A DNA stretch of 11,052 bases, taken from positions 1-11,052 of the forward strand of contig CAJWVP010000061.1 in the NCBI GenBank assembly GCA_913048145.1, read 5' to 3'. The position numbers and the translations under genes were made by a program. Positions within the stretch are counted from its first letter, which is position 1, and every line of letters begins with the position of its first letter. The DNA is from an uncultured Rhodospirillaceae bacterium (lineage in GTDB: Bacteria > Pseudomonadota > Alphaproteobacteria > Rhodospirillales > Casp-alpha2). Of the stretch, positions 1 through 6,590 are shown piece after piece. The notes below the pieces were generated by a model that saw nothing but the letters and a program-made list of their open reading frames with translations, was not told where the DNA came from and made no database searches.

Positions 1-511
1 CCACACGCAACGATACGGGATCACCGGCCAGCAGCGCCGCCGCCACATCCTTAGTGCGGGCAACCTCGGCGATCCGCCAGCCGGCGGGTGGGTTGTCGAG
101 GGCGATGCCGAGGCCGATATCCCCGGCGGTGGTGACCGCCGCGTGACCGCCGGTAGCCAACGCCAGCGCGCGGGCCAGCGCGTTAGCGCCATGGTGGCCA
201 CCCAGAAGCGGCACCGCGACACTGCCGTCCTCGGCCAGGGCGACGACGGCCGGTTCCGTATACTTTTCGTTCAGCAAAGGCGCCAGGGTGCGGATCAGAA
301 TGCCCGCGGCGCACACCCCGACGATGGGCCGGCCAGCGGCGAATAAGGCGCGCAGGTGGTCGGCCGTGGCGTCAAAGGTTACATCCGCCTGCGGGGCCCG
401 GCCCACTAGGCCATGAACCTCGGCGCCCGGGTGATCAGCGGCCAGGCGCATCGCCAGGTCGCTACCGGTGGCCGTCAGTGCAACAAAAACAGTGTTGACC
501 GGGACATTCAT
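1..511 (-). CDS. CbiG-type N-terminal domain protein (cobalt-precorrin-5A hydrolase-like), probably front of a CbiG-CobJ fusion; partial
   Basis: Translating the minus strand from the ATG at 511 gives 170 residues without a stop to the window edge, starting MNVPVNTVFVALTATG. Seen directly: GRPIVGVCAAGILIR (about residues 60-74), a PLLGGHHGANALAR segment (101-114) and VTTAGDIGLG (126-135). These are hallmarks of the CbiG N-terminal/central region, which opens the delta-lactone of cobalt-precorrin-5A in early-cobalt corrin synthesis. In many alphaproteobacteria this domain is fused in front of the CobJ/CbiH precorrin-3B C17-methyltransferase; that is inferred here because the remainder lies outside the window. 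The start overlaps the cobI stop by ATGA, which fixes it and implies translational coupling. The next ATG, at 507, is in the wrong frame. Family confidence is high; the fusion is likely but unproven. Confidence 0.85.
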   Translation of the reverse strand, partial: MNVPVNTVFVALTATGSDLAMRLAADHPGAEVHGLVGRAPQADVTFDATADHLRALFAAGRPIVGVCAAGILIRTLAPLLNEKYTEPAVVALAEDGSVAVPLLGGHHGANALARALALATGGHAAVTTAGDIGLGIALDNPPAGWRIAEVARTKDVAAALLAGDPVSLRV

Positions 512-1215
512 ACGCCGGCCTCCGTTTCGCCGTGACGGACCAAAATCATGGAGAAGTAAGGTGCGCCATCCCTGGGCACGTCGCGGAGCGCTAGAACCCG
601 CTGTTCTGGCATGGTGGCACGCTCAATATACTGGGCGTGCTCCATCAGACCGAGCCGATCAAGTACGCGGCAGATCTTCTCCAGATGCCGACCAACCTTC
701 ATAATCGCGACCGCCGGCGAGGATTGAATGTGGGCTTCCAGTTCGGCCTCCTCCAGCGGACCGGGCAGTACCGTCAACACCTGATTGCGCGACACTAGTG
801 GCGCGCCAACCGACGCCGCGCAGGCACCCAGTGACGAGACGCCGGGCACCACCTCGACACTGTGGTTCGCCGACAAGCGCGAGAACAGATACATGAACGA
901 GCCGTAAAGGAACGGATCACCTTCGCACAAAACAGCGACGTCCTCGTCAGCATCTAGGCGCGCTTCAATCTCGGCGGCATAACGATCATAAACGTCATGA
1001 GCCGGGAATTTGCCGGGTACCATGGGTGTACGGATCACGATCTCGATGCGTCCGTTGGGAATATGCGGTGCCGCGATGGACCGGGCCAGGCTGTCACCCG
1101 TCTCCGGCGCCGGATAGGCGATCACCGGCGCGCGCTCCAAAATCTTCAATGCCTTTAGAGTGATCAGGTCCGGATCCCCCGGCCCCACGCCCAGTCCGTA
1201 GAGGGTGCCACTCAT
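508..1215 (-). CDS. cobI: Precorrin-2 C(20)-methyltransferase (CobI/CbiL)
   Basis: This 235-residue cytosolic enzyme of the tetrapyrrole (SAM-dependent uroporphyrinogen-III-type) methylase fold transfers a methyl from S-adenosylmethionine to C20 of precorrin-2, or of cobalt-precorrin-2 in the early-cobalt route. Seen: the N-terminal LYGLGVGPGDPDLITLKAL (residues 5-23), which is the family's glycine-rich signature, the CEGDPFLYGSFMYLF block (97-111), EVVPGVSSLGA (121-131), and a C-terminal MILVRHG. Length matches the family (about 230-250). The start is the ATG at 1215, which overlaps the cobL stop as ATGA; the open frame continues upstream to 1410, but that part is antisense-frame sequence over cobL and shows no CobI homology. 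The stop overlaps the cbiG start in the same way. Whether it prefers the metal-free or the cobalt-containing substrate cannot be decided from motifs alone. Confidence 0.93.
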   Translation of the reverse strand: MSGTLYGLGVGPGDPDLITLKALKILERAPVIAYPAPETGDSLARSIAAPHIPNGRIEIVIRTPMVPGKFPAHDVYDRYAAEIEARLDADEDVAVLCEGDPFLYGSFMYLFSRLSANHSVEVVPGVSSLGACAASVGAPLVSRNQVLTVLPGPLEEAELEAHIQSSPAVAIMKVGRHLEKICRVLDRLGLMEHAQYIERATMPEQRVLALRDVPRDGAPYFSMILVRHGETEAGV

Positions 1216-2417
1216 GTCTTCGTCACCTGCAACTGCCAGACCTCCATCAACGGTTTCATCGCGGCGCGCGGGCCCACAGGGCCCTCGCGGCTGACCGCTA
1301 CCTTGATCAATTCGCCGCCTTGCGCAGCGCGCTGAGCCAGAAGCGCCGCCTGGCCTTCCACGGTCACTGCATTGGCGACAAGACGCCCGCCCTGTTTCAA
1401 CCGCCCCCAACAGGCCGCCAACAGCGCCGCGCTGAGACCGCCACCGGCAAAGATAGCTTCCGGATCATCGGTAAGGTCAGCGAAAGCCGCCGGCGCCTCC
1501 GCCTCAATAACCTCCAGGCGCGGCACGCCGAGTTCACGGGCGTTGAAACGTGCGTTCTCAGCCCGGGAGGGAGTTTTCTCAATGGCGATTGCCATCGTGG
1601 ACGGTGACAGACGCAGCCATTCGATTGCAACGGAGCCGTTTCCCGCGCCCACATCCCATAGCGTCTCCCCCGGCAATGGCGCCAAGGCGGCCAAGGTCAA
1701 CGCGCGCACCTCGCGCTTGGTGATCATGTTATCATGACGAAACGCGGCGTCGGGCAAGCCGGCGGCCCGCGACCAAGCAGGCGCCGCCACATCCGCTTTC
1801 AATTCGACGGCAATGGTATTCAGCGACGCGGTTTCGTCGGCAGACCAGGTCTCGGCGTCACCGTCGATCCGGTTCTCCCGGGCGCCGCCCATGTTCTCAA
1901 GCACCGTGAGCGCGCTGGGTCCGTAGCCCTTCGCCCGCAACAGAGCGGCTAGTTTCCCCGGCGTCGTGCCGTCCCAGCTCAAGATCACCAAGCGCCCGCC
2001 CGGTCGAAGATGAAGGTTCACCACCTCCAGGGCACGGCCATGGACGGTCAGACAGGTAACGTCAGGGATGGACCAGCCTAGACGTGCGGCGGCCAAACTG
2101 AAGGCGCCAGGCGCGGGCATGATCTCCACTGCCTCAACCCCGAAGCGTTGGGACAGCGTCACACCGACACCAAAATGCAACGGATCGCCTGAAGCCAGCA
2201 CGACGACACGTTTGCCTACGTGCGCGCGGATGGCGGCGACACCGTGGTCAAAATCCTTCCCCCAGGTGGCGCGCGCCGCCGCGCCTTCGGGTACGAGCGC
2301 CAAATGCCGTTCACCGCCGATCAGGATCTCGGCGCCCGCGATCACTTTGCGCGCCCGTGTCCCCAGGCCTTCCATTCCGTCCTCACCGATGCCAACGATT
2401 GTGATCCAGCGGTTCAT
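1212..2417 (-). CDS. cobL: Precorrin-6Y C5,15-methyltransferase (decarboxylating), CbiE-CbiT fusion
   Basis: A 401-residue bifunctional enzyme that methylates the corrin ring at C5 and C15 and removes the C12 acetate carboxyl. Two domains are visible. Residues 1 to about 210 form a CbiE-type tetrapyrrole methylase with ITIVGIGEDG near the start, VVLASGDPLHFGVG (72-85) and the TVHGRA block (124-129). Residues about 225-401 form a CbiT-type Rossmann methylase with MITKREVRALTLAAL (231-245) and the SAM-binding loop LWDVGAGNGSVAIEW (253-267), followed by IFAGGG (322-327). This is the usual order and length for CobL. The ATG at 2417 overlaps the cobH stop by ATGA, and its stop overlaps cobI likewise. 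The frame is open upstream to 2678, but that stretch is cobH in another frame. Confidence 0.95.
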   Translation of the reverse strand: MNRWITIVGIGEDGMEGLGTRARKVIAGAEILIGGERHLALVPEGAAARATWGKDFDHGVAAIRAHVGKRVVVLASGDPLHFGVGVTLSQRFGVEAVEIMPAPGAFSLAAARLGWSIPDVTCLTVHGRALEVVNLHLRPGGRLVILSWDGTTPGKLAALLRAKGYGPSALTVLENMGGARENRIDGDAETWSADETASLNTIAVELKADVAAPAWSRAAGLPDAAFRHDNMITKREVRALTLAALAPLPGETLWDVGAGNGSVAIEWLRLSPSTMAIAIEKTPSRAENARFNARELGVPRLEVIEAEAPAAFADLTDDPEAIFAGGGLSAALLAACWGRLKQGGRLVANAVTVEGQAALLAQRAAQGGELIKVAVSREGPVGPRAAMKPLMEVWQLQVTKT

Positions 2418-3040
2418 GACGCCAGCCCCGCGATAGCATTCAACGCGCCCGACGCCATGGCACTGCCACCACGTCGGCCGCGCACGGTGGCGTAGGGTAC
2501 ATCGCCGGCATGGGTGATCAGTGCCTCTTTCGATTCCGCTGCGCCGATAAAGCCGACGGGAAACCCCAGGATCACGGCCGGCGCCGGAGCCCCCTCGGCT
2601 AGCAATTCCAAAAGGCGGAACAAGGCCGTCGGCGCATTGCCGATAACCACTACGGAACTGTCCAGATGCGGCACCCATTGTTCGACAGCGGCGGCGGAGC
2701 GCGTCGTCTGCTGGTCATGAGCCATCTCCATAGCCACCGGCGAATGGGTGGTGCAGATCAGCTTGTTGTCGGCAGGCAGACGGGATTTTATTACACCGGC
2801 GCGCACCATCTCCGCATCCGTTATCACCGGCGCGCCAGCCGTCAGCGCAGCGCATCCCGCCGCGGCCGGATTGCCGCCGTAGACGAAGTCATTGATCACA
2901 TCCGGCATGCCACAGGCATGGATCAGCCGCTCGACCAGCGTGTCGACCCCATCGGCCAACCCGCTCAGATCGACTTCCGCGCGCAGGGCCTCGAAGGAGC
3001 GGCGGTAGATCTCCTGTGGGTCACAGATGTATTCAAACAT
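2414..3040 (-). CDS. cobH: Precorrin-8X methylmutase (CobH/CbiC)
   Basis: A 208-residue cytosolic isomerase that moves the C11 methyl group to C12, turning precorrin-8X into hydrogenobyrinate (or the cobalt analogue into cobyrinate). Seen: H41 within ERLIHACGMPDV, matching the family's catalytic histidine; DFVYGGNPAAAG (51-62); GNAPTALFRLLE (134-145); PVGFIGAAESKE (161-172); and GRRGGSAM (188-195). Length is typical (about 205-220). The ATG at 3040 is preceded by an AGGG-containing stretch about nine bases away and lies 29 bases after the cbiX stop, so the two are probably cotranscribed. The downstream cobL start is embedded in its stop codon. Product assignment is firm; CobH versus CbiC naming depends on when cobalt is inserted. 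Confidence 0.95.
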   Translation of the reverse strand: MFEYICDPQEIYRRSFEALRAEVDLSGLADGVDTLVERLIHACGMPDVINDFVYGGNPAAAGCAALTAGAPVITDAEMVRAGVIKSRLPADNKLICTTHSPVAMEMAHDQQTTRSAAAVEQWVPHLDSSVVVIGNAPTALFRLLELLAEGAPAPAVILGFPVGFIGAAESKEALITHAGDVPYATVRGRRGGSAMASGALNAIAGLAS

Positions 3041-3069
3041 GGGGCGTGTCCCTAATCCCTGACCGTTTG

Positions 3070-3981
3070 TCAGTCGTGGCCAGCATTCCCATCGCCGTGG
3101 CCATGATGGTGATAGTGATGGTGGTGATGATGATCGTCCCCATGAGCGTGGTCGTGATCATGACCCGTACCAATGATCTGTTCACGGTAGGTGCAGACCT
3201 GGCAGTTCATGTTGCCAATCCCGTTCAACAGCTCTTCGATCCGGTCTATAAAGCTATCAGCCAAACGTCCAGCATCATAGAGATGGCCGGCCTTGAGGAC
3301 CTCCACACTCGGGAACGCCGCTACACAATCGTCGGCCGCGGCATAACTGCGCCGCACAGCGTCCCCGGAAAACAAGAAACACGGGAACACTACAATCCGC
3401 TTAAAGCCCATTTTCACCGCCTTCGCGAGACCCTCTTCCATGGACGGAAAGGCAGATTCCGAATAACTTACCTCTGCCCAGCCGAAACCCATGCCCTCCC
3501 AAAGCAGTCGGGTGACTTTGGCAACATCGGAATTGGCCTTTGAATCATCTGAGCCGGGACCAACGACCATTAACAACGTCTCTTCGCGAGGGATGTGGTC
3601 ACCCGCTTCTTGTTCCACTTGTTCAATGCGGTCGCGCGCCACCGCAAGCAATCTCGAATCCATGGACAGTTCGCGGCTGAACACCAGCTCCATTCCAGCA
3701 TGCGCGCGGGAAAACTTGTCGAATTCGGCGCTCAGGTCCTTAGTGATCCGTTCCGGGGAAAACAGCATGCCGGGGATGCAGATGATTTTCTTGGAATCCC
3801 GTGCAGCCAACGTGTCCAATCCGTCTTGGATCCGCGGCACAGCTGACCCAAGAAAGCCGCTTTCCAAATCGCTGTCTGGAAGGCGACGTTTCAGTTCGGC
3901 GGCAAGTAAATGAAACTCTTCGACAGAGGCGGTATCTCGGCTACCTTGGCCGCATAGCATTACGGCGATTTTGTCCGTCAT
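3070..3981 (-). CDS. cbiX: Sirohydrochlorin cobaltochelatase CbiX, long form with MXCXXC motif and His-rich tail; unusual active-site segments
   Basis: 303 residues in two chelatase-like halves (about 1-130 and 135-255), the layout of long CbiX, which inserts Co2+ into sirohydrochlorin. The N-terminal half has MLCGQGSRD (8-16) and IPGMLFSPE (69-77); the second half has VVGPGSDDSKANSDVAK (139-155) and VVFPCFLFSG (197-206). The C-terminus shows MNCQVC (258-263), matching the MXCXXC 4Fe-4S motif described for Bacillus megaterium CbiX, then a tail (274-303) with 15 histidines in 30 residues, probably metal-binding. Odd: the usual GHGSR reads GQGSR (codon CAA, Gln12), and the expected AGHxKND-like segment reads SPERITKD, so the two expected catalytic histidines are not in their usual places. 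It may use other ligands, or act as a cobalt-delivery or partner protein. The ATG at 3981 has an AAGGA ribosome site eight bases upstream. First gene of the left cob operon. Confidence 0.88.
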   Translation of the reverse strand: MTDKIAVMLCGQGSRDTASVEEFHLLAAELKRRLPDSDLESGFLGSAVPRIQDGLDTLAARDSKKIICIPGMLFSPERITKDLSAEFDKFSRAHAGMELVFSRELSMDSRLLAVARDRIEQVEQEAGDHIPREETLLMVVGPGSDDSKANSDVAKVTRLLWEGMGFGWAEVSYSESAFPSMEEGLAKAVKMGFKRIVVFPCFLFSGDAVRRSYAAADDCVAAFPSVEVLKAGHLYDAGRLADSFIDRIEELLNGIGNMNCQVCTYREQIIGTGHDHDHAHGDDHHHHHHYHHHGHGDGNAGHD

Positions 3982-3989
3982 ACGCTTGG

Positions 3990-3994
3990 TCCTT
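3990..3994 (-). promoter_or_regulatory. Ribosome binding site of cbiX
   Basis: On the minus strand AAGGA lies eight bases before the ATG at 3981, near-ideal spacing. It supports this start and hence the N-terminus that carries the GQGSR segment. Confidence 0.6.
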
Positions 3995-4083
3995 GCCTTC
4001 GAGCGTTATCGGAAGGCACGGAATTACAGGCCCGCACCACAGCCGACCCCTGATCATGGTCTATGGGGTTGGGCGATGGGTGG

Positions 4084-4089
4084 ACTATA
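4084..4089 (-). promoter_or_regulatory. Possible -10 element for the cbiX operon
   Basis: Minus-strand TATAGT (five of six matches to TATAAT), about 100 bases upstream of cbiX. No convincing -35 hexamer sits 16-18 bases further upstream, so this is only a weak candidate. The left operon must nevertheless be transcribed from somewhere in 3982-4536, since cbiB diverges. Confidence 0.2.
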
Positions 4090-4140
4090 CAGGATTACAG
4101 CGTTCGGAAAAGCAGAGAGGGCGGGGATGGGGGTATGCGC

Positions 4141-4423
4141 CTAGGAGGCCGCATCGGACTGCGCCGATGGCAAGGCCGGGGCAAAACCTTCAAGAGCTTG
4201 TCCCACATCCCGCTTACCTCCGGTGGACCCCGAGTTCCGATTTCTTGGCGGACTTGCAGACAGCCAAAGATGTTGGTTCGGCGATGGGTTCGGACATCTT
4301 CTCGGCTGTCGCGTGCGGTAGACTGTCCAACTCCAGGGTATCGCCTTCGATAAACTTGTGCTCATCCTCCCAAAGCAACTTCCAAGGATCCTCATCGAGG
4401 GATCGCTCGTCATGCAGATTCAG
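4141..4423 (-). pseudogene. Possible decayed or frameshifted small reading frame in the cbiX-cbiB gap
   Basis: On the minus strand a frame from a CTG at 4423 to a TAA at 4214 encodes about 69 acidic residues (for example DEDPWKLLWEDEHKFIEGD) with codon use not unlike real genes. It has no ATG, GTG or TTG start. Close to its end, a one-base shift would carry on as GKRDVGQALEGFAPALPS to a TAG at 4141. This could be a relic broken by a frameshift, or chance open sequence in a GC-rich genome. I recognise no family. The 4259-4310 hairpin lies inside it. Confidence 0.18.
4259..4310. repeat. Large imperfect inverted repeat (hairpin) in the cbiX-cbiB intergenic region
   Basis: GACAGCC (4259-4265) pairs with GGCTGTC (4304-4310), and AAGATGT (4267-4273) pairs with ACATCTT (4294-4300). 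The two seven-base stems are separated by a 1-versus-3-base internal loop and closed by a 20-base loop. No T-run follows on either strand, so it is not an ordinary intrinsic terminator. It lies about 280 bases upstream of cbiX and 230 upstream of cbiB, and could be a leader-RNA structure, an operator, or the remains of one. Confidence 0.55.
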
Positions 4424-4536
4424 GCCCCCAGGCTACTTGTTGATGGCAACTTCTTAGGCGATAAAGCCATTGATTATATGGGAATATTCATTAATGGGGT
4501 ATTGACGGCGCAGCGCCCAGACCGGCATTTTGAACC

Positions 4537-5541
4537 ATGTTCATCTTTGGCATGACGGACAGCATCTCTGGGCTCGACCCGTTGATCTTGCTGCTTTTGG
4601 CGCTGGTTCTGGACGCCTACCTGGGCGAAGCCCAGTTCCTGTTCCGGTGGACCGGCCATCCCGTGGAATGGATCGGGCGGCTGATCGGGTTTCTGGACGC
4701 CAAACTCAATCGCGAGAAACGCGGCGACGTGGACCGCACCATCCGGGGCGCCCTAGTTGTGATTTTTGTGGTCGTCGTCGCCGGCGGCGTTGGTGTGGCC
4801 ATCACTTGGGCCAGCCTCACCAATCCCTGGGGCTGGTTCATCGAATTGGCGCTAATCTTTAGCCTTCTGGCCGGGCGTAGCCTGTATGACCACGTGAAGG
4901 CCGTAGCATTGGGTCTAAACGAGAGCACGGAGGCCGGCCGCCAGGCAGTGCGCCATATCGTCGGGCGCGACCCGTCTTTCCTGGACGATCACGGCGTGGC
5001 CCGCGCCGCCATCGAGTCGGCGGCGGAAAACTTCTCGGACGGTGTGATTGGGCCGGTATTCTATTACCTCCTGTTCGGCCTGCCAGGGCTTTGCATCTAC
5101 AAGGCCGTGAATACCATGGACTCCATGATCGGCTACAAAAATACCCGCTACGCCGCCTTCGGCTTCACGGCTGCAAAACTGGATGACGCGCTCAATATCC
5201 TGCCGTCGCGCCTGGCCGGTCTGTTCATTGTGATAGCCGCCTTCTTCGCGCCCACCGCCAACCCGATCGCCGCCTGGCGGATAATGTGGCGGGATGCGGG
5301 AAAACACGGCTCGCCTACGGCGGGTTGGACCGAAGCACCCATGGCCGGTGCCCTCAACATCGCCCTGGCGGGCCCACGCAAGTACGCGGAAAGGGTCGTC
5401 GACGGCGCATGGATAGGCGACGGCACGGCGCAGGTCGGGGCCACGGACATCCGCCGTGCCCTCAAACTCTATATCGTCGCCAATCTGGTGATGGTTGGCA
5501 TGGTCGCAGGCCTTGTCCTTGTCCGCATGGGGCCGGTTTGA
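4537..5541 (+). CDS. cbiB: Adenosylcobinamide-phosphate synthase CbiB (CobD in Pseudomonas naming)
   Basis: A 334-residue inner-membrane protein that joins (R)-1-amino-2-propanol or its phosphate to adenosylcobyric acid, giving adenosylcobinamide (phosphate). Seen: VLDAYLGEAQ then HPVEWIGRLI (41-50), LLAGRSLYDH (110-119), IESAAENFSDGVIGP (159-173), YKAVNTMDSMIGYKNTRY (188-205), LDDALNILPSRL (215-226) and the HGSPTAGWTEAPMAGAL block (257-273), all family signatures in order; the last is usually closer to SPNAGxPEAAMAGAL. Hydrophobic segments lie at about 14-27, 72-90, 101-114, 226-240 and 312-329. The start at 4537 lacks a clear Shine-Dalgarno site; an in-frame ATG at 4552 is possible and would cost five residues. 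It diverges from cbiX and runs toward the transporter gene. The following small frame starts within its stop. Confidence 0.95.
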   Translation: MFIFGMTDSISGLDPLILLLLALVLDAYLGEAQFLFRWTGHPVEWIGRLIGFLDAKLNREKRGDVDRTIRGALVVIFVVVVAGGVGVAITWASLTNPWGWFIELALIFSLLAGRSLYDHVKAVALGLNESTEAGRQAVRHIVGRDPSFLDDHGVARAAIESAAENFSDGVIGPVFYYLLFGLPGLCIYKAVNTMDSMIGYKNTRYAAFGFTAAKLDDALNILPSRLAGLFIVIAAFFAPTANPIAAWRIMWRDAGKHGSPTAGWTEAPMAGALNIALAGPRKYAERVVDGAWIGDGTAQVGATDIRRALKLYIVANLVMVGMVAGLVLVRMGPV

Positions 5542-5699
5542 TGAGAGGCATGTTCGCCGCCATTTCGCTCATCTTTCTAATCGCCAGTAGGCCGCTAGCA
5601 GCCAACGAGGGGCAAGGTTGCAATGGAGGGGGCGGCCAGGAACCCAGCAAAAACAACCATTTGGCCACGCGCGCCGTTCCCTTGGATGCGACGACTTAG
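5541..5699 (+). CDS. Putative small secreted peptide coupled to cbiB
   Basis: A 52-residue frame whose ATG shares a base with the cbiB stop (TGATG), the usual sign of translational coupling. The N-terminus MRGMFAAISLIFLIASRPLAA looks like a Sec signal peptide: one Arg, a hydrophobic core, and a possible cleavage after LAA. The predicted mature part is about 31 residues, polar, with one Cys in QGCNGGGG and no further motif. An in-frame ATG at 5550 is a possible alternative start. The TAG at 5697-5699 overlaps the stop of the convergent transporter gene. I recognise no family; it could be a real short exported peptide or chance open sequence. Confidence 0.4.
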   Translation: MRGMFAAISLIFLIASRPLAANEGQGCNGGGGQEPSKNNHLATRAVPLDATT

Positions 5700-6562
5700 G
5701 CGGGTGCCCCCCTCCGTTCTCGGTAGAGGACGTAGAGGCCTGCGCTGACGATGATAGCACTGCCTACAAGCGTATCTAGGCCGGGCACGTCGCCAAACAC
5801 CAGGTAGCCAAGGATAATCACCCAGATCAACTTTGAATAATTGAACGGCGCTAGCAGTGATGCCTGAACATTAGCGAACGCCTGGATCATGCAGAAATGA
5901 GCGGCGGCCCCCATGGCGCCGATAATCAAGAACATAACCGCGTGATCAACCGACGGCGGTGTCCAGAAGAATGGTGCCAAAAGGCTCACCCAGAAGGTGC
6001 CAGCCAGACTTGTGTACATGAGGGTGGTTTGATGCTTCTCCAGGCTGGCCAGCTTGCGGGTCAGGATTTGAAAAATGGCGAAACAGATGGCGCCCAGAAG
6101 CGTGGTCGCTGCCGACCAATGCCACACCACCCCGTCCGGTCGGACGATCACCAAGACGCCGGCCAGCCCGGCCATGACCGCCAGCCACCGGTGCCAACCA
6201 ACCCGCTCCCCCAGCATGGGCACGGACAGGGCAACAATGAACAACGGACCCGTGAAGCCGATGGCTGTAGCCTCCGCCATGGGCAGGTAGGTCAGCCCCA
6301 CGAACAGACCTGAAATGGAGAGCACCAGAAAACCTGGGCGAACGATCTGGGCCACTGGCCGTTCGGTCTTGAGGAGGCCCAACTGACCCCGGATGGCAAA
6401 GTATCCCGTGACGAAAACGGTGATACCTACAAAGTACCCCCAGACCAAAACCACGGCGTGGAGCTCGTCCGTGAAGAACTTACACGTCGTGTCTACCAAG
6501 GCGATGAAGCCGATGGAGGACAGAAAATAGAGAACTCCTTTGGTAGTGGAGGTCAAGAGCAC
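5696..6562 (-). CDS. EamA/DMT-family inner-membrane transporter
   Basis: About 288 residues with roughly ten hydrophobic helices in two EamA repeats, the architecture and length of drug/metabolite exporters such as the RhaT/YdcZ-like group. Seen: LPMAEATAIGFTGPLFIVALSVPMLGE typical of repeat one (PMAEATAIGF, then PLFI..LS..MLGE), the ILTRKLA segment, and in repeat two QAFANVQASLLAPFNYSKLIW followed by LGYLVFGD, the usual second-repeat ending. The substrate cannot be told from sequence. The GTG at 6562 is chosen because AGGA lies seven bases upstream; an in-frame ATG at 6616 would add 18 residues but has no ribosome site. It is last in the minus-strand series after cobO, cobQ and the DUF393 gene, and converges with cbiB and its peptide, overlapping the latter by four bases. 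Confidence 0.88.
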   Translation of the reverse strand: MLLTSTTKGVLYFLSSIGFIALVDTTCKFFTDELHAVVLVWGYFVGITVFVTGYFAIRGQLGLLKTERPVAQIVRPGFLVLSISGLFVGLTYLPMAEATAIGFTGPLFIVALSVPMLGERVGWHRWLAVMAGLAGVLVIVRPDGVVWHWSAATTLLGAICFAIFQILTRKLASLEKHQTTLMYTSLAGTFWVSLLAPFFWTPPSVDHAVMFLIIGAMGAAAHFCMIQAFANVQASLLAPFNYSKLIWVIILGYLVFGDVPGLDTLVGSAIIVSAGLYVLYRERRGAPA

Positions 6563-6569
6563 GCAAAAT

Positions 6570-6573
6570 TCCT
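6570..6573 (-). promoter_or_regulatory. Ribosome binding site that decides the transporter start
   Basis: Minus-strand AGGA within GCAGGAA, seven bases before the GTG at 6562. The ATG at 6616 has no comparable site, so the GTG is the better start. Confidence 0.5.
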
Positions 6574-6590
6574 GCCGGCAGACGAAATTG

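Larger units (their letters stand above)
3982..4536. other. Long divergent intergenic region between cbiX and cbiB
   Basis: 555 bases without a recognisable gene. Besides the hairpin and possible relic frame, it holds a small stem CATCGG/CCGATG (4152-4157 with 4164-4169), a ten-base direct repeat GGCGATGGGT at 4072-4081 and 4280-4289, and an AT-rich stretch at about 4461-4500 ahead of cbiB, likely to hold its promoter although no clean -35/-10 pair stands out. The B12 box and CCGCCACTG-like core of cobalamin riboswitches were looked for on both strands and not seen. Confidence 0.6.

Noticed and set aside
1216..1410. Upstream extension of the cobI frame by 65 codons
   Set aside because: It overlaps cobL coding sequence in another frame, has no CobI-like residues, and the ATGA at 1215 is the natural start.
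2418..2678. Upstream extension of the cobL frame by 87 codons
   Set aside because: It lies on cobH in another frame; the CbiE domain begins exactly at the ATG at 2417.
4072..4289. Ten-base direct repeat GGCGATGGGT (4072-4081 and 4280-4289) as an operator pair
   Set aside because: Two copies about 200 bases apart with no dyad symmetry can arise by chance.
3801..4457. Long plus-strand open frame over the cbiX start and the intergenic region
   Set aside because: Its first part is antisense to cbiX and the rest has no recognisable domain or ribosome site.
4358..4555. 65-codon plus-strand frame before cbiB starting at GTG
   Set aside because: No ribosome site, no known motif, and it runs out of frame into the start of cbiB.
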